A DNA stretch of 64,000 bases, from positions 103,573 through 167,572 of the forward strand of contig JBFWUT010000002.1 of the NCBI GenBank assembly GCA_050247135.1, in the 5' to 3' direction. The stretch comes from Berkiella sp050247135 (GTDB taxonomy: Bacteria; Pseudomonadota; Gammaproteobacteria; Berkiellales; Berkiellaceae). Below the pieces are notes generated by a model that was given only the letters and a program-made list of their open reading frames with translations, did not search any database and had not been told where the DNA came from. The position numbers and the translations under genes are program-made. Of this stretch, positions 16,973 to 25,606 are shown piece by piece (the first letter of the stretch is position 1; every line of letters starts with the position of its first letter).

Positions 16973-17350
16973 TCATTGCAACGTTTTGAAGAAGGACTCG
17001 ATCTTGGCAGCAAAATCTGCGACTTCAATTGGCTTGGTGATCATGCCGATGCAACCACAGTCAATGGCATTTTTCCGATCCTCTTCCATGACTAGGGCGG
17101 TAAATGCCACAACCTTAATCGAAGCCGTATTAGGGTCTTGTTTTAAAGCGCGGGTAATTTCAAAACCATCCTGATCTGGCATTTGCATGTCCATTAAGAT
17201 CAAATCAGGTTTATGAGTACTAGCGAGTCGAATCCCTGTCTGACCATCAAGCGCCCTTAATACCGAGTACCCTTCCATCTCTAACAATTGGGAGGCAATA
17301 TCCATATTCATCTCGTTGTCTTCAACTACTAGGATGGTCTTGTTTTTCAT
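16973..17350 (-). CDS. single-domain response regulator (receiver only)
   Basis: A 125-residue stand-alone CheY/DivK-type receiver, with E10-D11 in the acidic pocket, phosphoacceptor Asp54 in LILMDMQMP, Thr near residue 83 in VVAFTAL and the conserved Lys of ITKPIE. It has no output domain, so it would act by protein-protein contact after phosphorylation. ATG 17350 is preferred over GTG 17359 because AAGGTGA lies directly upstream of it. It sits close to a TetR regulator and a receiver-GAF-PAS protein, which suggests a shared signalling route. The best relatives in my knowledge are polar-differentiation regulators (DivK-like), but I cannot confirm a role. Confidence 0.92.
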   Translation of the reverse strand: MKNKTILVVEDNEMNMDIASQLLEMEGYSVLRALDGQTGIRLASTHKPDLILMDMQMPDQDGFEITRALKQDPNTASIKVVAFTALVMEEDRKNAIDCGCIGMITKPIEVADFAAKIESFFKTLQ

Positions 17351-17426
17351 TGTACTCACCTTACCGTAACTTTATACAGTGTGCTTTTTAACAGATTCTC
17401 ATTTTATTGAATCGAAAGAATATATA

Positions 17427-17460
17427 GTGTATATACACATTTGTGAGCTTATACACAAAT
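17427..17460. promoter_or_regulatory. two adjacent inverted repeats upstream of the receiver gene
   Basis: GTGTATATACAC at 17427-17438 is a perfect 12-base palindrome. Directly beside it, ATTTGTG at 17439-17445 and CACAAAT at 17454-17460 form a second dyad with an 8-base spacer. They lie between the receiver gene and the TetR gene, a plausible operator for the TetR protein. Confidence 0.4.
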
Positions 17461-17547
17461 AACTAGAACACTTTTCATAATGTAGATTAGATCGAATACT
17501 TATGTCGGTATTTGGAAATTCATCCAGGACAGGATTTATTAACTCTT

Positions 17548-18075
17548 TTAGTGACAGATACAATCAATCAGAATGTTAATACGACGCTGTAAAATGGCTA
17601 ATGAAGGGTTATCTGAGGTTAAACCAGTCAGTGAAAATCGAAAGACTTCTGCTAATTCCTGGTTATGTAGTATCGAAGTTGCCATTTGAATGAACTTCTT
17701 ACGATATTTTTCCTCAAATTTGGGTAAGTTACTAAAAAGTTCACTAAAAAACTCAGCCGCAGCGAATGAATTAGAGATCATTGGCCAATCTTTCAAGATG
17801 ATAATTTCTACCATTTTATGGAGTTTATCTTTTTTGGAGAGATGGCTTGAAAGGCACTGTTCAGCTAGGGTGTATCGTTCGTTGAATCGATCTTCTACCA
17901 TGCAAGTAAAAAGATCTTCTTTGTCTTTGAAGTGTTGATATATCAATGGGCGAGAAATACCTGTTTTTTGGGCAACCAGATCTAAACTGGTTTTTGAGTA
18001 GCCGAACTGAACAAAGCATTCAAAGGCGGCCCGAAGGATGTCTTGTTTGCGAGTTTCAAGTTTGGTTCGTGACAT
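17548..18075 (-). CDS. TetR family transcriptional regulator
   Basis: A 175-residue TetR-type repressor. The N-terminal helix-turn-helix spans residues 8-55 (ILRAAFECFVQFGYSKTSLD, then VAQKTGISRPLIYQHFKDKE). The C-terminal ligand-binding helices are not similar to a specific subfamily. Length is slightly short for the family (about 190-200). It is divergent from the receiver-GAF-PAS gene and upstream of the single receiver, with operator-like dyads in the gap. No drug exporter is adjacent, so regulation of the signalling genes is the likelier job. Confidence 0.9.
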   Translation of the reverse strand: MSRTKLETRKQDILRAAFECFVQFGYSKTSLDLVAQKTGISRPLIYQHFKDKEDLFTCMVEDRFNERYTLAEQCLSSHLSKKDKLHKMVEIIILKDWPMISNSFAAAEFFSELFSNLPKFEEKYRKKFIQMATSILHNQELAEVFRFSLTGLTSDNPSLAILQRRINILIDCICH

Positions 18076-18192
18076 GTTACTTCACACAACAGAGGGATGG
18101 TCAATTCTGTCAAAACAAGGTGATTATGTCAATTGGAAACTTTGCTAACAAACTAAAATATCTATAAGAAGCGTAAAATCAAGGAAGAAGAC

Positions 18193-20268
18193 ATGGCGAC
18201 TGTACTGATTGTTGATGATAGAGCGATCAATCGAGAATACCTAGAGTCATTGCTAAATTACCTCAACCTCGAGTCGATGCATGCACAAAATGGCCAAGAG
18301 GCCCTAGACGCCGTTCAAAAAAAATGTCCCGACTTAATCATTTCAGATATTTTAATGCCTGTCATGGACGGCTATACCTTTATTCGGCAATTAAAACAAA
18401 GTGGTTTTACAGATATCCCTATCATTATGTACACCGCCACCTACCGCAAAGAAGAAGCCGAACTCTTAGCCGATGATTTAGGAGTACAACATGTACTTTC
18501 AAAACCTGCTGATCCACAACTGTTAGTAGAAACTATTCAAAAGGCTCTTGGGATCCCAAATGCCTCTCAAGCGGTTTGTGAAACAGTCGCTCAAAACCAA
18601 GATGATTTAAAAATTAATTTATATCAAGCGCCCCAACAATTGATTATCAGTGGGGGCAAGTTGTTACAAGCGACTGAACAGCTCCAGCGCATTAAAGAAA
18701 TGTTACAAAAAACACCCGCATCTCATGAAAAATCATCCCTCATTTCGTTAGCTGATGATTTAGCGGATGACATTCAAAATTATCGCAAGACTAATAGCGA
18801 TCTCTTCCTATTAATTGAGTTGACATTGGAAATGATCGCAGAGAAAGATGTTGAAAAATTGATACAATTATTTTGCGATGGCACCAGAAAAGCAGTGGAT
18901 GCCGAATTTGGTCTTACCTGTATTCTAGATAGTGAAGGAAAGATCCGCCATGTAATGACCTCTGGCTTTACCGATGTAGGATTTGCACAAAACGCTTTTA
19001 ATTTAAGCAGCACCTTCGTTCAAGAGGTATTGCAAAAACGCAGTGCATTTGCAATTAATGAGGTCACTCCTCAAACACTTACCTGGCATACTACAGCCCC
19101 ATCTGGCATATTGTGTACGGCTGTGTTTACTGCGAATCAAGTATATGGCTTTTCCTATTTTATTAATAAAAAGAATGATGTTCCTTTCAAAGAGGAAGAA
19201 ATCAGAATACTTGACACTCTCGTTAGCGTGCTGGCAATCTTTTATGAAAACATGGAACTCTATACTCTTATTCAGCAGCAGGCTGCCAAATTACAAATTG
19301 AAAGCTCCAAACTTAAAATCGCCAAAGACGAACTGCATAAAAGCGAAGTGATGTTTCGTCAATTTGCTGAAAATATTGAAGATGTTTTTTGGAGAACGTC
19401 ATCTACCTTAGACAAAATTATTTATATCAGTCCTGGTTATGAAACCATTTGGGGTAAATCAACCGCTTCGATTTACCAAGACCCTTGCTCATGGCAAGAA
19501 CTTATCGTTGAGGAAGATAAGTCGAAAGTTAACAGCTTCATCAAAAAGATTATCGAGAATGAAGAAGGCGCCTCACTTGAATACCGAATTAAACATCCCG
19601 ATGGAATGATCCGAAATATTTACAATAAAACTATCTGTCTTAAAGATGAGAGCGGTAAACTTGATCATATTATTGGTATTGCCTCTGATGTTACGGAATA
19701 TTTACAGAATCAAAAAGAAATAAAACTTGAAAATGAGCTGGCTGAGTTATTAGAAAAAGATGTCTCGCTCATGCAGGTTGCACCACAAATTTTACAATTA
19801 GTTTGTAAAGTTTTTGAGTGGCAAATTGGTGAAATGTGGTTAACTGATGATGAAAGAAATGTCCTGCAAAATATTGGCATATGGCACAAAAAACGCAAAT
19901 CATATGGCGCGTTTGCCCTGGCCACTTCCAATACCACCTTAAAGATCGAAGAGGATTCTCCTGGCATCGTCTGGCAAAAACGCGAGCCGAAACGCTTTGC
20001 CAATTATTCTTCGCATGCTTCTTTTAAGCGCAGCGCGTTGATGTATGAGCTTGATCTGCATGATGCAGCAGGATTACCACTTTTATATCAAGATAAAGTC
20101 TTAGGTGTTATGCATTTTTTTGCCAAAAAAATAACCACGTTTGACGAAAACTTTAATCGCATTTTAATGATGCTTGGTAGCCGGGTTAGTGAATATATTT
20201 ATCAGAAAATGACGCAAGAGCAATTATTGCAGCTCGTGCGAAGAGGAAGTTATCGAGTTATTTTTTGA
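18193..20268 (+). CDS. receiver-GAF-PAS-GAF signalling protein without output domain
   Basis: A 691-residue cytosolic sensor. A receiver domain occupies residues 1-125, with D8-D9 and phosphoacceptor D52 in SDILMP. A GAF-like domain lies at about 225-355 and a short coiled coil near 365-390. A PAS/PAC pair follows at about 390-515 (FAENIEDVFWRT, then IKHPDGMIRNIYNKT and IGIASDVTEY), and a second GAF at 530-675. The protein then ends after a 20-residue helix (MTQEQLLQLVRRGSYRVIF). No histidine-kinase, GGDEF or EAL domain follows, although this layout usually leads to one. The stop lies only 48 bases from the kup 3' end, so loss of a C-terminal output domain is possible. AGGAAG precedes the ATG. 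Confidence 0.88.
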   Translation: MATVLIVDDRAINREYLESLLNYLNLESMHAQNGQEALDAVQKKCPDLIISDILMPVMDGYTFIRQLKQSGFTDIPIIMYTATYRKEEAELLADDLGVQHVLSKPADPQLLVETIQKALGIPNASQAVCETVAQNQDDLKINLYQAPQQLIISGGKLLQATEQLQRIKEMLQKTPASHEKSSLISLADDLADDIQNYRKTNSDLFLLIELTLEMIAEKDVEKLIQLFCDGTRKAVDAEFGLTCILDSEGKIRHVMTSGFTDVGFAQNAFNLSSTFVQEVLQKRSAFAINEVTPQTLTWHTTAPSGILCTAVFTANQVYGFSYFINKKNDVPFKEEEIRILDTLVSVLAIFYENMELYTLIQQQAAKLQIESSKLKIAKDELHKSEVMFRQFAENIEDVFWRTSSTLDKIIYISPGYETIWGKSTASIYQDPCSWQELIVEEDKSKVNSFIKKIIENEEGASLEYRIKHPDGMIRNIYNKTICLKDESGKLDHIIGIASDVTEYLQNQKEIKLENELAELLEKDVSLMQVAPQILQLVCKVFEWQIGEMWLTDDERNVLQNIGIWHKKRKSYGAFALATSNTTLKIEEDSPGIVWQKREPKRFANYSSHASFKRSALMYELDLHDAAGLPLLYQDKVLGVMHFFAKKITTFDENFNRILMMLGSRVSEYIYQKMTQEQLLQLVRRGSYRVIF

Positions 20269-20316
20269 CTTGAGTGACCTATAACCAATATTAAGTAGAT
20301 TACGTAGGATAGCGAT

Positions 20317-22191
20317 TTAAAATTCGCAATAGCTACCAATCGCGATAGTTCGATCATAGGGAAGGTGATAAAACTCAATATCCAAAGTTGAATTTCGCAT
20401 TAAAAAAGCAAAAAGCTTTTCTTGCCAGTAAAAGGCCAATGTCGATTTTCTCTTTGTCGCTGCAATATGCGTTAACTCAATCATATACATCGCATCTTTG
20501 AGATCAACCTCAAATGGAAACAATCCATTTTTCTTTGCTATAGCTAGAACCATGGGAATATGAATAAGCTGCATAAATCCCACAAGAATATTCAAGGTAT
20601 AAATATTGGAACTTAATTTTTCAAATTTACAGCGTTCATCTATGGGAACATAAGGTTTATTTGCCGTGCTTAACGTAACAATCAATACCTTGTCAGGTAT
20701 AACTTTATTTAATTTAAAGTATTTAAATAAATTTTCAGCATTTTTATCATAAGGTTCATTGATAAATATCGCTGTTGTATCTGCTAAATCATATAAATTC
20801 TTAACCTTTAAACTACGAATATTTTCCGCCAAATCACGTTTGCTTTTATAATAAGATTGCCTTAAATATTGCATACCCATATGCCAAGTCAACATTATTG
20901 TAACGCAGAATATCGCAAACAATATAGGAACCCAACCTCCACTTACTATTTTATGTGCATTGGATCCAAAAAAGGCAAGTTCAATGAATAAGAAGAACGA
21001 CAATATAGTGAATATTTTAAATAACGACCACTTCCAAACTAAACGTGCCGCATACATCATTAAAATGGTAACGGTAATCATTTCAAGATTCACAGCAATC
21101 CCATACGCAAATGCCATGGCGCTTGAATTTTTAAAAGCCAATACAAAAGATAATGTGCCAAAAGCTAATAGGATATTCATTTGTGGAACATAGACCTGAC
21201 CCTTCTCTTCTTCTGATGTTTGCACGATTGGAATTTTAGGGATAAGATCTAATAACACCGCTTGTTTAGCAATGGAAAAAGTTGCTGAAATCACAGCTTG
21301 AGAAGCAATGATAGTAGCTAAAGTGGCAATTATTAACAGTGGATAAGCAAACCAGTCAGGTGCTAAAGAATAAAACGGGTTAGCAATTGCTTCAGGATGT
21401 TCTAATACGTACGCGCCTTGACCAAAATAGTTGAGCAATAGTGCTGGTAATACCAAGAAAAACCAACCTCGTCGAATTGCGCCTTTGCCAAATTGCCCCA
21501 TATCAGCATATAAAGCTTCGCCTCCGGTCACGACCAAAAATACCGCACCTAATAGAATGTAGCCTCTGAAACCATTTTCAATAAAAAAATGCACTGCATA
21601 GTAAGGATTAAGCGCATTGTAGACTTGAGTATTATCATTAATGTGCAAAATACCAAGACTACCTATTGTTACGAACCAAATCACTAGAATAGGTCCAAAT
21701 AAAGAACCAAGACGTGCGGTGCCAAAATGTTGATTAAAATATAAAAGTAATAAAATAACAATTGTAATAGGAAGCGTATAGTGTTGGAATTCAGGCGATA
21801 CTACTGACAAACCCTCAATAGCACTGGTCACAGAAATCGCTGGAGTGATGATTCCATCACCTATCAATAGTGCTGTACCCATGATGGCAACACTTAAAAA
21901 CAATTTAAATGCTTTTTCATTATTTTTTTTAATTAAGGCTAACATTGACAAAATGCCGCCTTCTCCTTCATTGTCTGCACGCAGCACGAATATCAAATAT
22001 TTAATGGAAATAAGTATTATTAAAGCCCAGAAAATCAGTGACAATACACCTAGGATATTGTTGACTGAAATATCAAGACCTTGTAACGATTCTCGAAAGG
22101 CATATAAGGGGCTTGTACCTAAATCCCCATATACAATCCCGATTGCAGCAAGCATCAAGGGCCATTTGTTTTTGTTAGAGGCTGCTTCCAT
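20317..22191 (-). CDS. kup: Kup-type potassium uptake transporter
   Basis: A 624-residue KUP/HAK/KT potassium transporter of the inner membrane, which imports K+ with protons. The signature GIVYGDLGTSPLYAF is at residues 18-32, followed by GEGGILSMLAL and GDGIITPAISV. About twelve hydrophobic segments fill residues 15-450, with a cytosolic C-terminal domain of about 170 residues. Length is normal for the family. It is convergent with the GAF-PAS gene. The reverse strand upstream has only a weak purine-rich ribosome-binding site (AAAGAGATAGAG). Confidence 0.95.
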   Translation of the reverse strand: MEAASNKNKWPLMLAAIGIVYGDLGTSPLYAFRESLQGLDISVNNILGVLSLIFWALIILISIKYLIFVLRADNEGEGGILSMLALIKKNNEKAFKLFLSVAIMGTALLIGDGIITPAISVTSAIEGLSVVSPEFQHYTLPITIVILLLLYFNQHFGTARLGSLFGPILVIWFVTIGSLGILHINDNTQVYNALNPYYAVHFFIENGFRGYILLGAVFLVVTGGEALYADMGQFGKGAIRRGWFFLVLPALLLNYFGQGAYVLEHPEAIANPFYSLAPDWFAYPLLIIATLATIIASQAVISATFSIAKQAVLLDLIPKIPIVQTSEEEKGQVYVPQMNILLAFGTLSFVLAFKNSSAMAFAYGIAVNLEMITVTILMMYAARLVWKWSLFKIFTILSFFLFIELAFFGSNAHKIVSGGWVPILFAIFCVTIMLTWHMGMQYLRQSYYKSKRDLAENIRSLKVKNLYDLADTTAIFINEPYDKNAENLFKYFKLNKVIPDKVLIVTLSTANKPYVPIDERCKFEKLSSNIYTLNILVGFMQLIHIPMVLAIAKKNGLFPFEVDLKDAMYMIELTHIAATKRKSTLAFYWQEKLFAFLMRNSTLDIEFYHLPYDRTIAIGSYCEF

Positions 22192-22288
22192 TTGCTCTAT
22201 CTCTTTGCCATGCTGTATATTTTAGACTGGGTTAAATCAGATACGGTAGTCATTCACTATTAAATATATATGTAAGTCTTAGCACTTG

Positions 22289-22558
22289 CTAGGAAGACGA
22301 ATCCTCTTCGAGAGGATCTTGTGCGGTATCAATGCGCTTTTTGGCATATTTGATGAAAACCTCGTCAGCAATTAGATCAGTATTACATTCCCATTCTTCA
22401 GCAGGGATCCCCAGGCCATCTTCACTCACCTCGATTAACTTTCCTCCCATTGTTATACTCACCGTACCATGAGGTGAAAATTTGGTTTTACCGGGTTCCC
22501 CTATCGGATTAGGTTCTGAACGGATCTCATAGCCTTCATAGTTGATATGTTTAACCAT
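22289..22558 (-). CDS. small hypothetical protein
   Basis: An 89-residue acidic, soluble protein with GAGGAA seven bases before the ATG. It looks like a compact beta-rich domain (YEGYEIRSEPNPIGEPGKTKFS, broken here after 20 residues in the protein itself by a turn; key residues are the Gly/Pro turns near 20-25). It ends with an acidic Ser tail. No family recognised. It lies between kup and a divergent exported protein. Confidence 0.65.
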   Translation of the reverse strand: MVKHINYEGYEIRSEPNPIGEPGKTKFSPHGTVSITMGGKLIEVSEDGLGIPAEEWECNTDLIADEVFIKYAKKRIDTAQDPLEEDSSS

Positions 22559-22721
22559 TGTTAGTTCCTCTCTATCATATTGCTGTGACTGAAAAAAACG
22601 CGTAAAGTTCCCTTAACTTATTCATATACACATGATAACTATTGTATACTTAAGCGGCCTTTGAAAGATTGATTGCTAAATCACTTGCGGCCTTAAAGTT
22701 TATTAAAAAAGGAATTGGCTT

Positions 22722-23333
22722 ATGCGTTCTTCTATACTCAAAATCATTTCAATTTTGCTCATAGCTCTGCTTTCATTTTCTGTTATTGCCAAAAGTGTTG
22801 ATAAGCAAGAATTAGCACGAAATGTGAGTAAGGTTTTAGAAGATTCTGATAAAGAGTCATTTCAAGTGATATTGAAGCCTATTGTTAACAACTATGATAT
22901 ATCAACAATTAAATTAACAAACGAAGAACGGCTCGAGTTTAAAAAAGAACTCTCCACAGCCTTATCTAAATATCTCCTAAATATTTTATTAGAGACCAGA
23001 ATGGAGATCTTCGATGAAAATGAATTACGCGCACTAACAGCACATTATGGTTCACCTACCGGCAAGAGTATTGCAAAAAAACTACCGCTCATTAGAGAAT
23101 TGCAGAACATTGAATCTCTTGACACTGCATCAAAACAAATTCTAACAGCGAAGGAATTAGCTTATGCTAAGAAGTTTTCTGATTCTGAAATTGGGAAATC
23201 GATTTCTATAAAAACTAAACAAGTTAACCAGGCAGTATGGACTAAAGTGAATAGCAATAATGCCTTAGAAAAAATAGCTACGCAGTTTTCTCAAGACTAT
23301 TTTCATAAAAAAGGACAAAAACTAGCAAATTAA
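22722..23333 (+). CDS. exported DUF2059-like protein
   Basis: A 203-residue periplasmic protein with a signal peptide ending near Val-Ile-Ala-Lys (residue 23). Residues 95-125 (FDENELRALTAHYGSPTGKS, then IAKKLP) match the DUF2059 pattern, in which an acidic Glu-Leu is followed by Tyr-x-Ser-Pro-x-Gly. The rest is Lys/Glu helical. AAGGAA lies about eight bases before the ATG. DUF2059 proteins are of unknown function and common in Gram-negative periplasms. The 3' end overlaps the convergent YwqG-like gene by four bases. Confidence 0.8.
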   Translation: MRSSILKIISILLIALLSFSVIAKSVDKQELARNVSKVLEDSDKESFQVILKPIVNNYDISTIKLTNEERLEFKKELSTALSKYLLNILLETRMEIFDENELRALTAHYGSPTGKSIAKKLPLIRELQNIESLDTASKQILTAKELAYAKKFSDSEIGKSISIKTKQVNQAVWTKVNSNNALEKIATQFSQDYFHKKGQKLAN

Positions 23334-23953
23334 TAGCATTGCCATAAAAACTTGCCAATAGTTGCGGATTCATTAATAAACAAATAGCCAGTGCCGCTAT
23401 CACCGAAGGGGATCTCAAAAGGTAAGTTGGTAGAATCCAATTGCAGCAAGAGCCGTGAAAATCCCTTGGGGTATTCCTCGCCTTGCACAAATAATGGGGT
23501 CCCACCTATTTTATTACCGCTTAATTGTCTAAAATAGGCTTTATAGGCTTCTTCATCTAATAAATCAGGCATCACTTGGTAGTCTTCTTCTCTGGTACGC
23601 AACTCAACTTCATATTCTTTGTCAATTAAGGTAGGCCCTGTTGATTGTTCTGCATATTTAACGGAAGGCCTTGGTGTGCCAGGTTGAATAATAACGGCAT
23701 TATCTCCAGAATCGGGATCCCACGTTTCCGATTCTTCTTTGGTGGAAAAAAATAGATAAGCAACTTGACCCTGCACGTCGGGAAATAAGTTGCGATCAAT
23801 CATAACTTGTCCAACAAAGGCTAAAGGCGTTCCACTCACATCCTGTGGCCATTGAGCTTTTTCCAGCCATACGGGTTGACCACCAAACTTAGATTGGAGC
23901 TTAGTAATTGGCTGCTCAGCCTCTTTAAACGTAAGTGCTGTGATTTTTTTCAT
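23330..23953 (-). CDS. DUF1963 / YwqG-like protein
   Basis: A 207-residue cytosolic protein with the DUF1963 pattern: KFGGQPVWLEKAQWPQD near residues 22-38, then LAFVGQVMIDRNLFPDVQG, VAYLFF, a GGTPLFVQGEEYP segment and a C-terminal GDSGTGYLFIN. The family (B. subtilis YwqG) has no established biochemical role and is sometimes linked to polymorphic-toxin immunity. No toxin-like gene is adjacent here. GGAAG lies close to the ATG. Confidence 0.82.
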   Translation of the reverse strand: MKKITALTFKEAEQPITKLQSKFGGQPVWLEKAQWPQDVSGTPLAFVGQVMIDRNLFPDVQGQVAYLFFSTKEESETWDPDSGDNAVIIQPGTPRPSVKYAEQSTGPTLIDKEYEVELRTREEDYQVMPDLLDEEAYKAYFRQLSGNKIGGTPLFVQGEEYPKGFSRLLLQLDSTNLPFEIPFGDSGTGYLFINESATIGKFLWQCY

Positions 23954-23983
23954 ATATCTTCCAAGTCATGCTGTCCACTCAGT

Positions 23984-24211
23984 TTAGCATCGCTTAAGAC
24001 AGGAGCGCAGAGGTTTACTGGGTAAAATGAGAGATACGCGAGGAGCCCGCCAAGAGCCCCTGCGAGAGGTTGGCTCTGCACGTGCGCGATTTTCTACTAT
24101 CGGATCTTTAAAGGTCACCTTTTTCTTTTTGAATCTGGTAAAATTGAGTAACAACTGTGCTGCAACCTCAATTTCATCATCGTTTTCATCCATTTTTTTA
24201 TGTTCTAACAT
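23984..24211 (-). CDS. small basic hypothetical protein with KKVTF motif
   Basis: A 75-residue protein read from ATG 24211, with AAGGTG six bases upstream; a GTG nine bases earlier is also in frame. The first 20 residues are acidic and helical. Residues 28-36 read KKKKVTFKD and the remainder is basic and Pro/Ser-rich (TSRRGSWRAPRVSLILPSKP), ending LRSCLKRC. KKVTF matches the eukaryotic protein-phosphatase-1 docking consensus (Arg/Lys-Val/Ile-x-Phe). This is only a short motif and could be chance. A plus-strand ORF of 103 codons overlaps but has no ribosome-binding site. Confidence 0.5.
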   Translation of the reverse strand: MLEHKKMDENDDEIEVAAQLLLNFTRFKKKKVTFKDPIVENRARAEPTSRRGSWRAPRVSLILPSKPLRSCLKRC

Positions 24212-24241
24212 AGTGTTCACCTTGCATTATCACCGCTGTGC

Positions 24242-24257
24242 TTTGGATGTCCTTTTA
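24242..24257 (+). repeat. dispersed 16-bp repeat TTTGGATGTCCTTTTA
   Basis: This 16-mer is identical to the one at 63728-63743 and to the reverse complement of 63638-63653. It lies between two divergent genes (24211 reverse, 24395 forward). An exact 16-base match at three places in 64 kb is unlikely by chance. Confidence 0.65.
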
Positions 24258-24394
24258 GAATTTTATCTATCTTACCGTGGCGCTCAAATAATCGCTTTAT
24301 CTGATTTGGTCATCCCTTTATCTGGTTTAGTTTGTTAGCCTATTTGATTACTGTTACAAAACAGACCGTTTAATGAATAGAGAAGAGGTTTAAG

Positions 24395-24940
24395 ATGATT
24401 TCAACTCGCGAAGATGCACTTGAAATATTAGGATTTAGGGAAAATGCTTCTCCGACAGAAGATGAACTTAAAAAAGCCTATCGTCAACATGCTCTAAGAA
24501 CTCATCCTGACAAAATTAAATATCCGGACGGGGCAACACAAGCACAAAAATCAAAATTATTAGCTGAAACAAATGCAGCATTTATAGCGGTGGGGGAATC
24601 TTATACTTTGTTGTCAAAGCCCATCTCACAACAACCAAGACGTCCAGGAATAAGAAATCAACAAGGTTCAAAATCACAAAGTGCTCCGCAAAATAGAGGT
24701 TATAAAAGAACACATAGCAACCCTGATTTGGAATTCACCTTAGACGATGCAATTGCCTTGTATAATAGCTTATCAACAGCAGGAAAAATTGGCGTAGCAG
24801 CCGCTGGCTTTGTGGGATTGAGTCTATACCTTTACTCGACTTACAAAGAACTAACGACTGGTAAGAGCCTATTAGCTTCTATATTAGAACCTGATGAAGA
24901 ACCAGAAAAACACCAGAACAAAAAAGCGAAAAAATCCTAG
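24395..24940 (+). CDS. J-domain protein with C-terminal membrane segment
   Basis: A 181-residue protein whose first 65 residues are a J domain (DALEILGF, then KKAYRQHALRTHPDK). The HPD tripeptide needed to stimulate Hsp70 ATPase is intact. Gly/Phe and zinc-finger regions of true DnaJ are absent. A low-complexity linker (residues 75-115) leads to a hydrophobic helix at about 131-150 (IGVAAAGFVGLSLYLYSTY), followed by a Lys-rich tail. It would thus recruit DnaK, or a host Hsp70 if translocated, to a membrane. GAGG precedes the ATG. Small J-domain proteins with tail anchors also occur among Legionella effectors; that role is only inferred. Confidence 0.85.
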   Translation: MISTREDALEILGFRENASPTEDELKKAYRQHALRTHPDKIKYPDGATQAQKSKLLAETNAAFIAVGESYTLLSKPISQQPRRPGIRNQQGSKSQSAPQNRGYKRTHSNPDLEFTLDDAIALYNSLSTAGKIGVAAAGFVGLSLYLYSTYKELTTGKSLLASILEPDEEPEKHQNKKAKKS

Positions 24941-24947
24941 CAGCGCA

Positions 24948-25325
24948 CTATTTGCCGAAGTTGTACATGCCTTGAAAATCAACAACAATGGCTGGCTCAT
25001 CACCCACAACCCAAGCATCATGCCCTGATGGCAAAAGAGATATGGATCCCGGGTGGCACTCATGCTCCGTGCCATCATTCATGAGAATTTTCATGACACC
25101 CGCAACATGGTATTGAAAATGCGGTGCTTCGCAACTATCTGTTTTTGCAATCGGTTGTAGTGATTTAGTCCAGCGCCAGCCAGGCTGAAAAATCGCTCTG
25201 CCCACCGTAACACCACCTATGGTAACCAGCTCTAGGCGACCATTAGGAAATTCTCGAACCTCATCAGGTTTATTAAAGCTTTTTAATTCTGATTGCATCT
25301 TATTGCTGATTTGAGTATTTTTCAT
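24948..25325 (-). CDS. cupin-domain protein
   Basis: A 125-residue small beta-barrel protein. ATG 25325 is chosen because AGGAG lies five bases upstream of it; an upstream start at 25352 has no such signal. Cupin features are visible: HFQYHVAGVMKILMNDG as the first motif, with two His and a Gly turn, and GSISLLPSGHDAWVVGD as the second. The stretch GGVTVGRAIFQPGWRW before it is characteristic of a group of small cupins of unknown substrate. Convergent with the J-domain gene, eight bases apart. Confidence 0.87.
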   Translation of the reverse strand: MKNTQISNKMQSELKSFNKPDEVREFPNGRLELVTIGGVTVGRAIFQPGWRWTKSLQPIAKTDSCEAPHFQYHVAGVMKILMNDGTEHECHPGSISLLPSGHDAWVVGDEPAIVVDFQGMYNFGK

Positions 25326-25389
25326 GGGTTCTCCTTTCATGAGAATAGCCAAGTTTATGTTAAGTTACAGGGTATGTAATTACCCATTA

Positions 25390-25587
25390 TCACCTTGGAT
25401 TTTTTTTTGTTTGGTTTTGCTGTTTATCACGACTTTTGTCTTTGTCAGAAATCTTAGCATCATGTGAAGGATTGGGGTCATGCTTCCTGTGAGGATGATT
25501 AGGATCACGCAAGGGATCGCCGGGTTTTGCTTCGCGATCAGGCCGAGACATACTTTCTTCACCGCTCTTTTTATGCTTCATGGGCAT
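25390..25587 (-). CDS. small hydrophilic hypothetical protein
   Basis: A 65-residue, highly charged peptide (Lys, Asp, Arg, Pro, His) with no hydrophobic core, hence probably disordered. AAAGG lies before two in-frame ATGs (25587 and 25581). The middle has DPN/DP repeats (DPLRDPNHPHRKHDPNPSHD). No export signal or family. It is downstream of and co-directional with the Lon-like protease gene (19 bases apart), so it may be on the same transcript. Confidence 0.5.
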   Translation of the reverse strand: MPMKHKKSGEESMSRPDREAKPGDPLRDPNHPHRKHDPNPSHDAKISDKDKSRDKQQNQTKKNPR

Positions 25588-25606
25588 TCATCCTTTTGTA
25601 AAATAA

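Noticed and set aside
24027..24338. Plus-strand ORF of 103 codons over the small basic protein
   Set aside because: No start signal and a composition typical of antisense; the reverse reading has AAGGTG before its ATG, although it too is only moderately supported.
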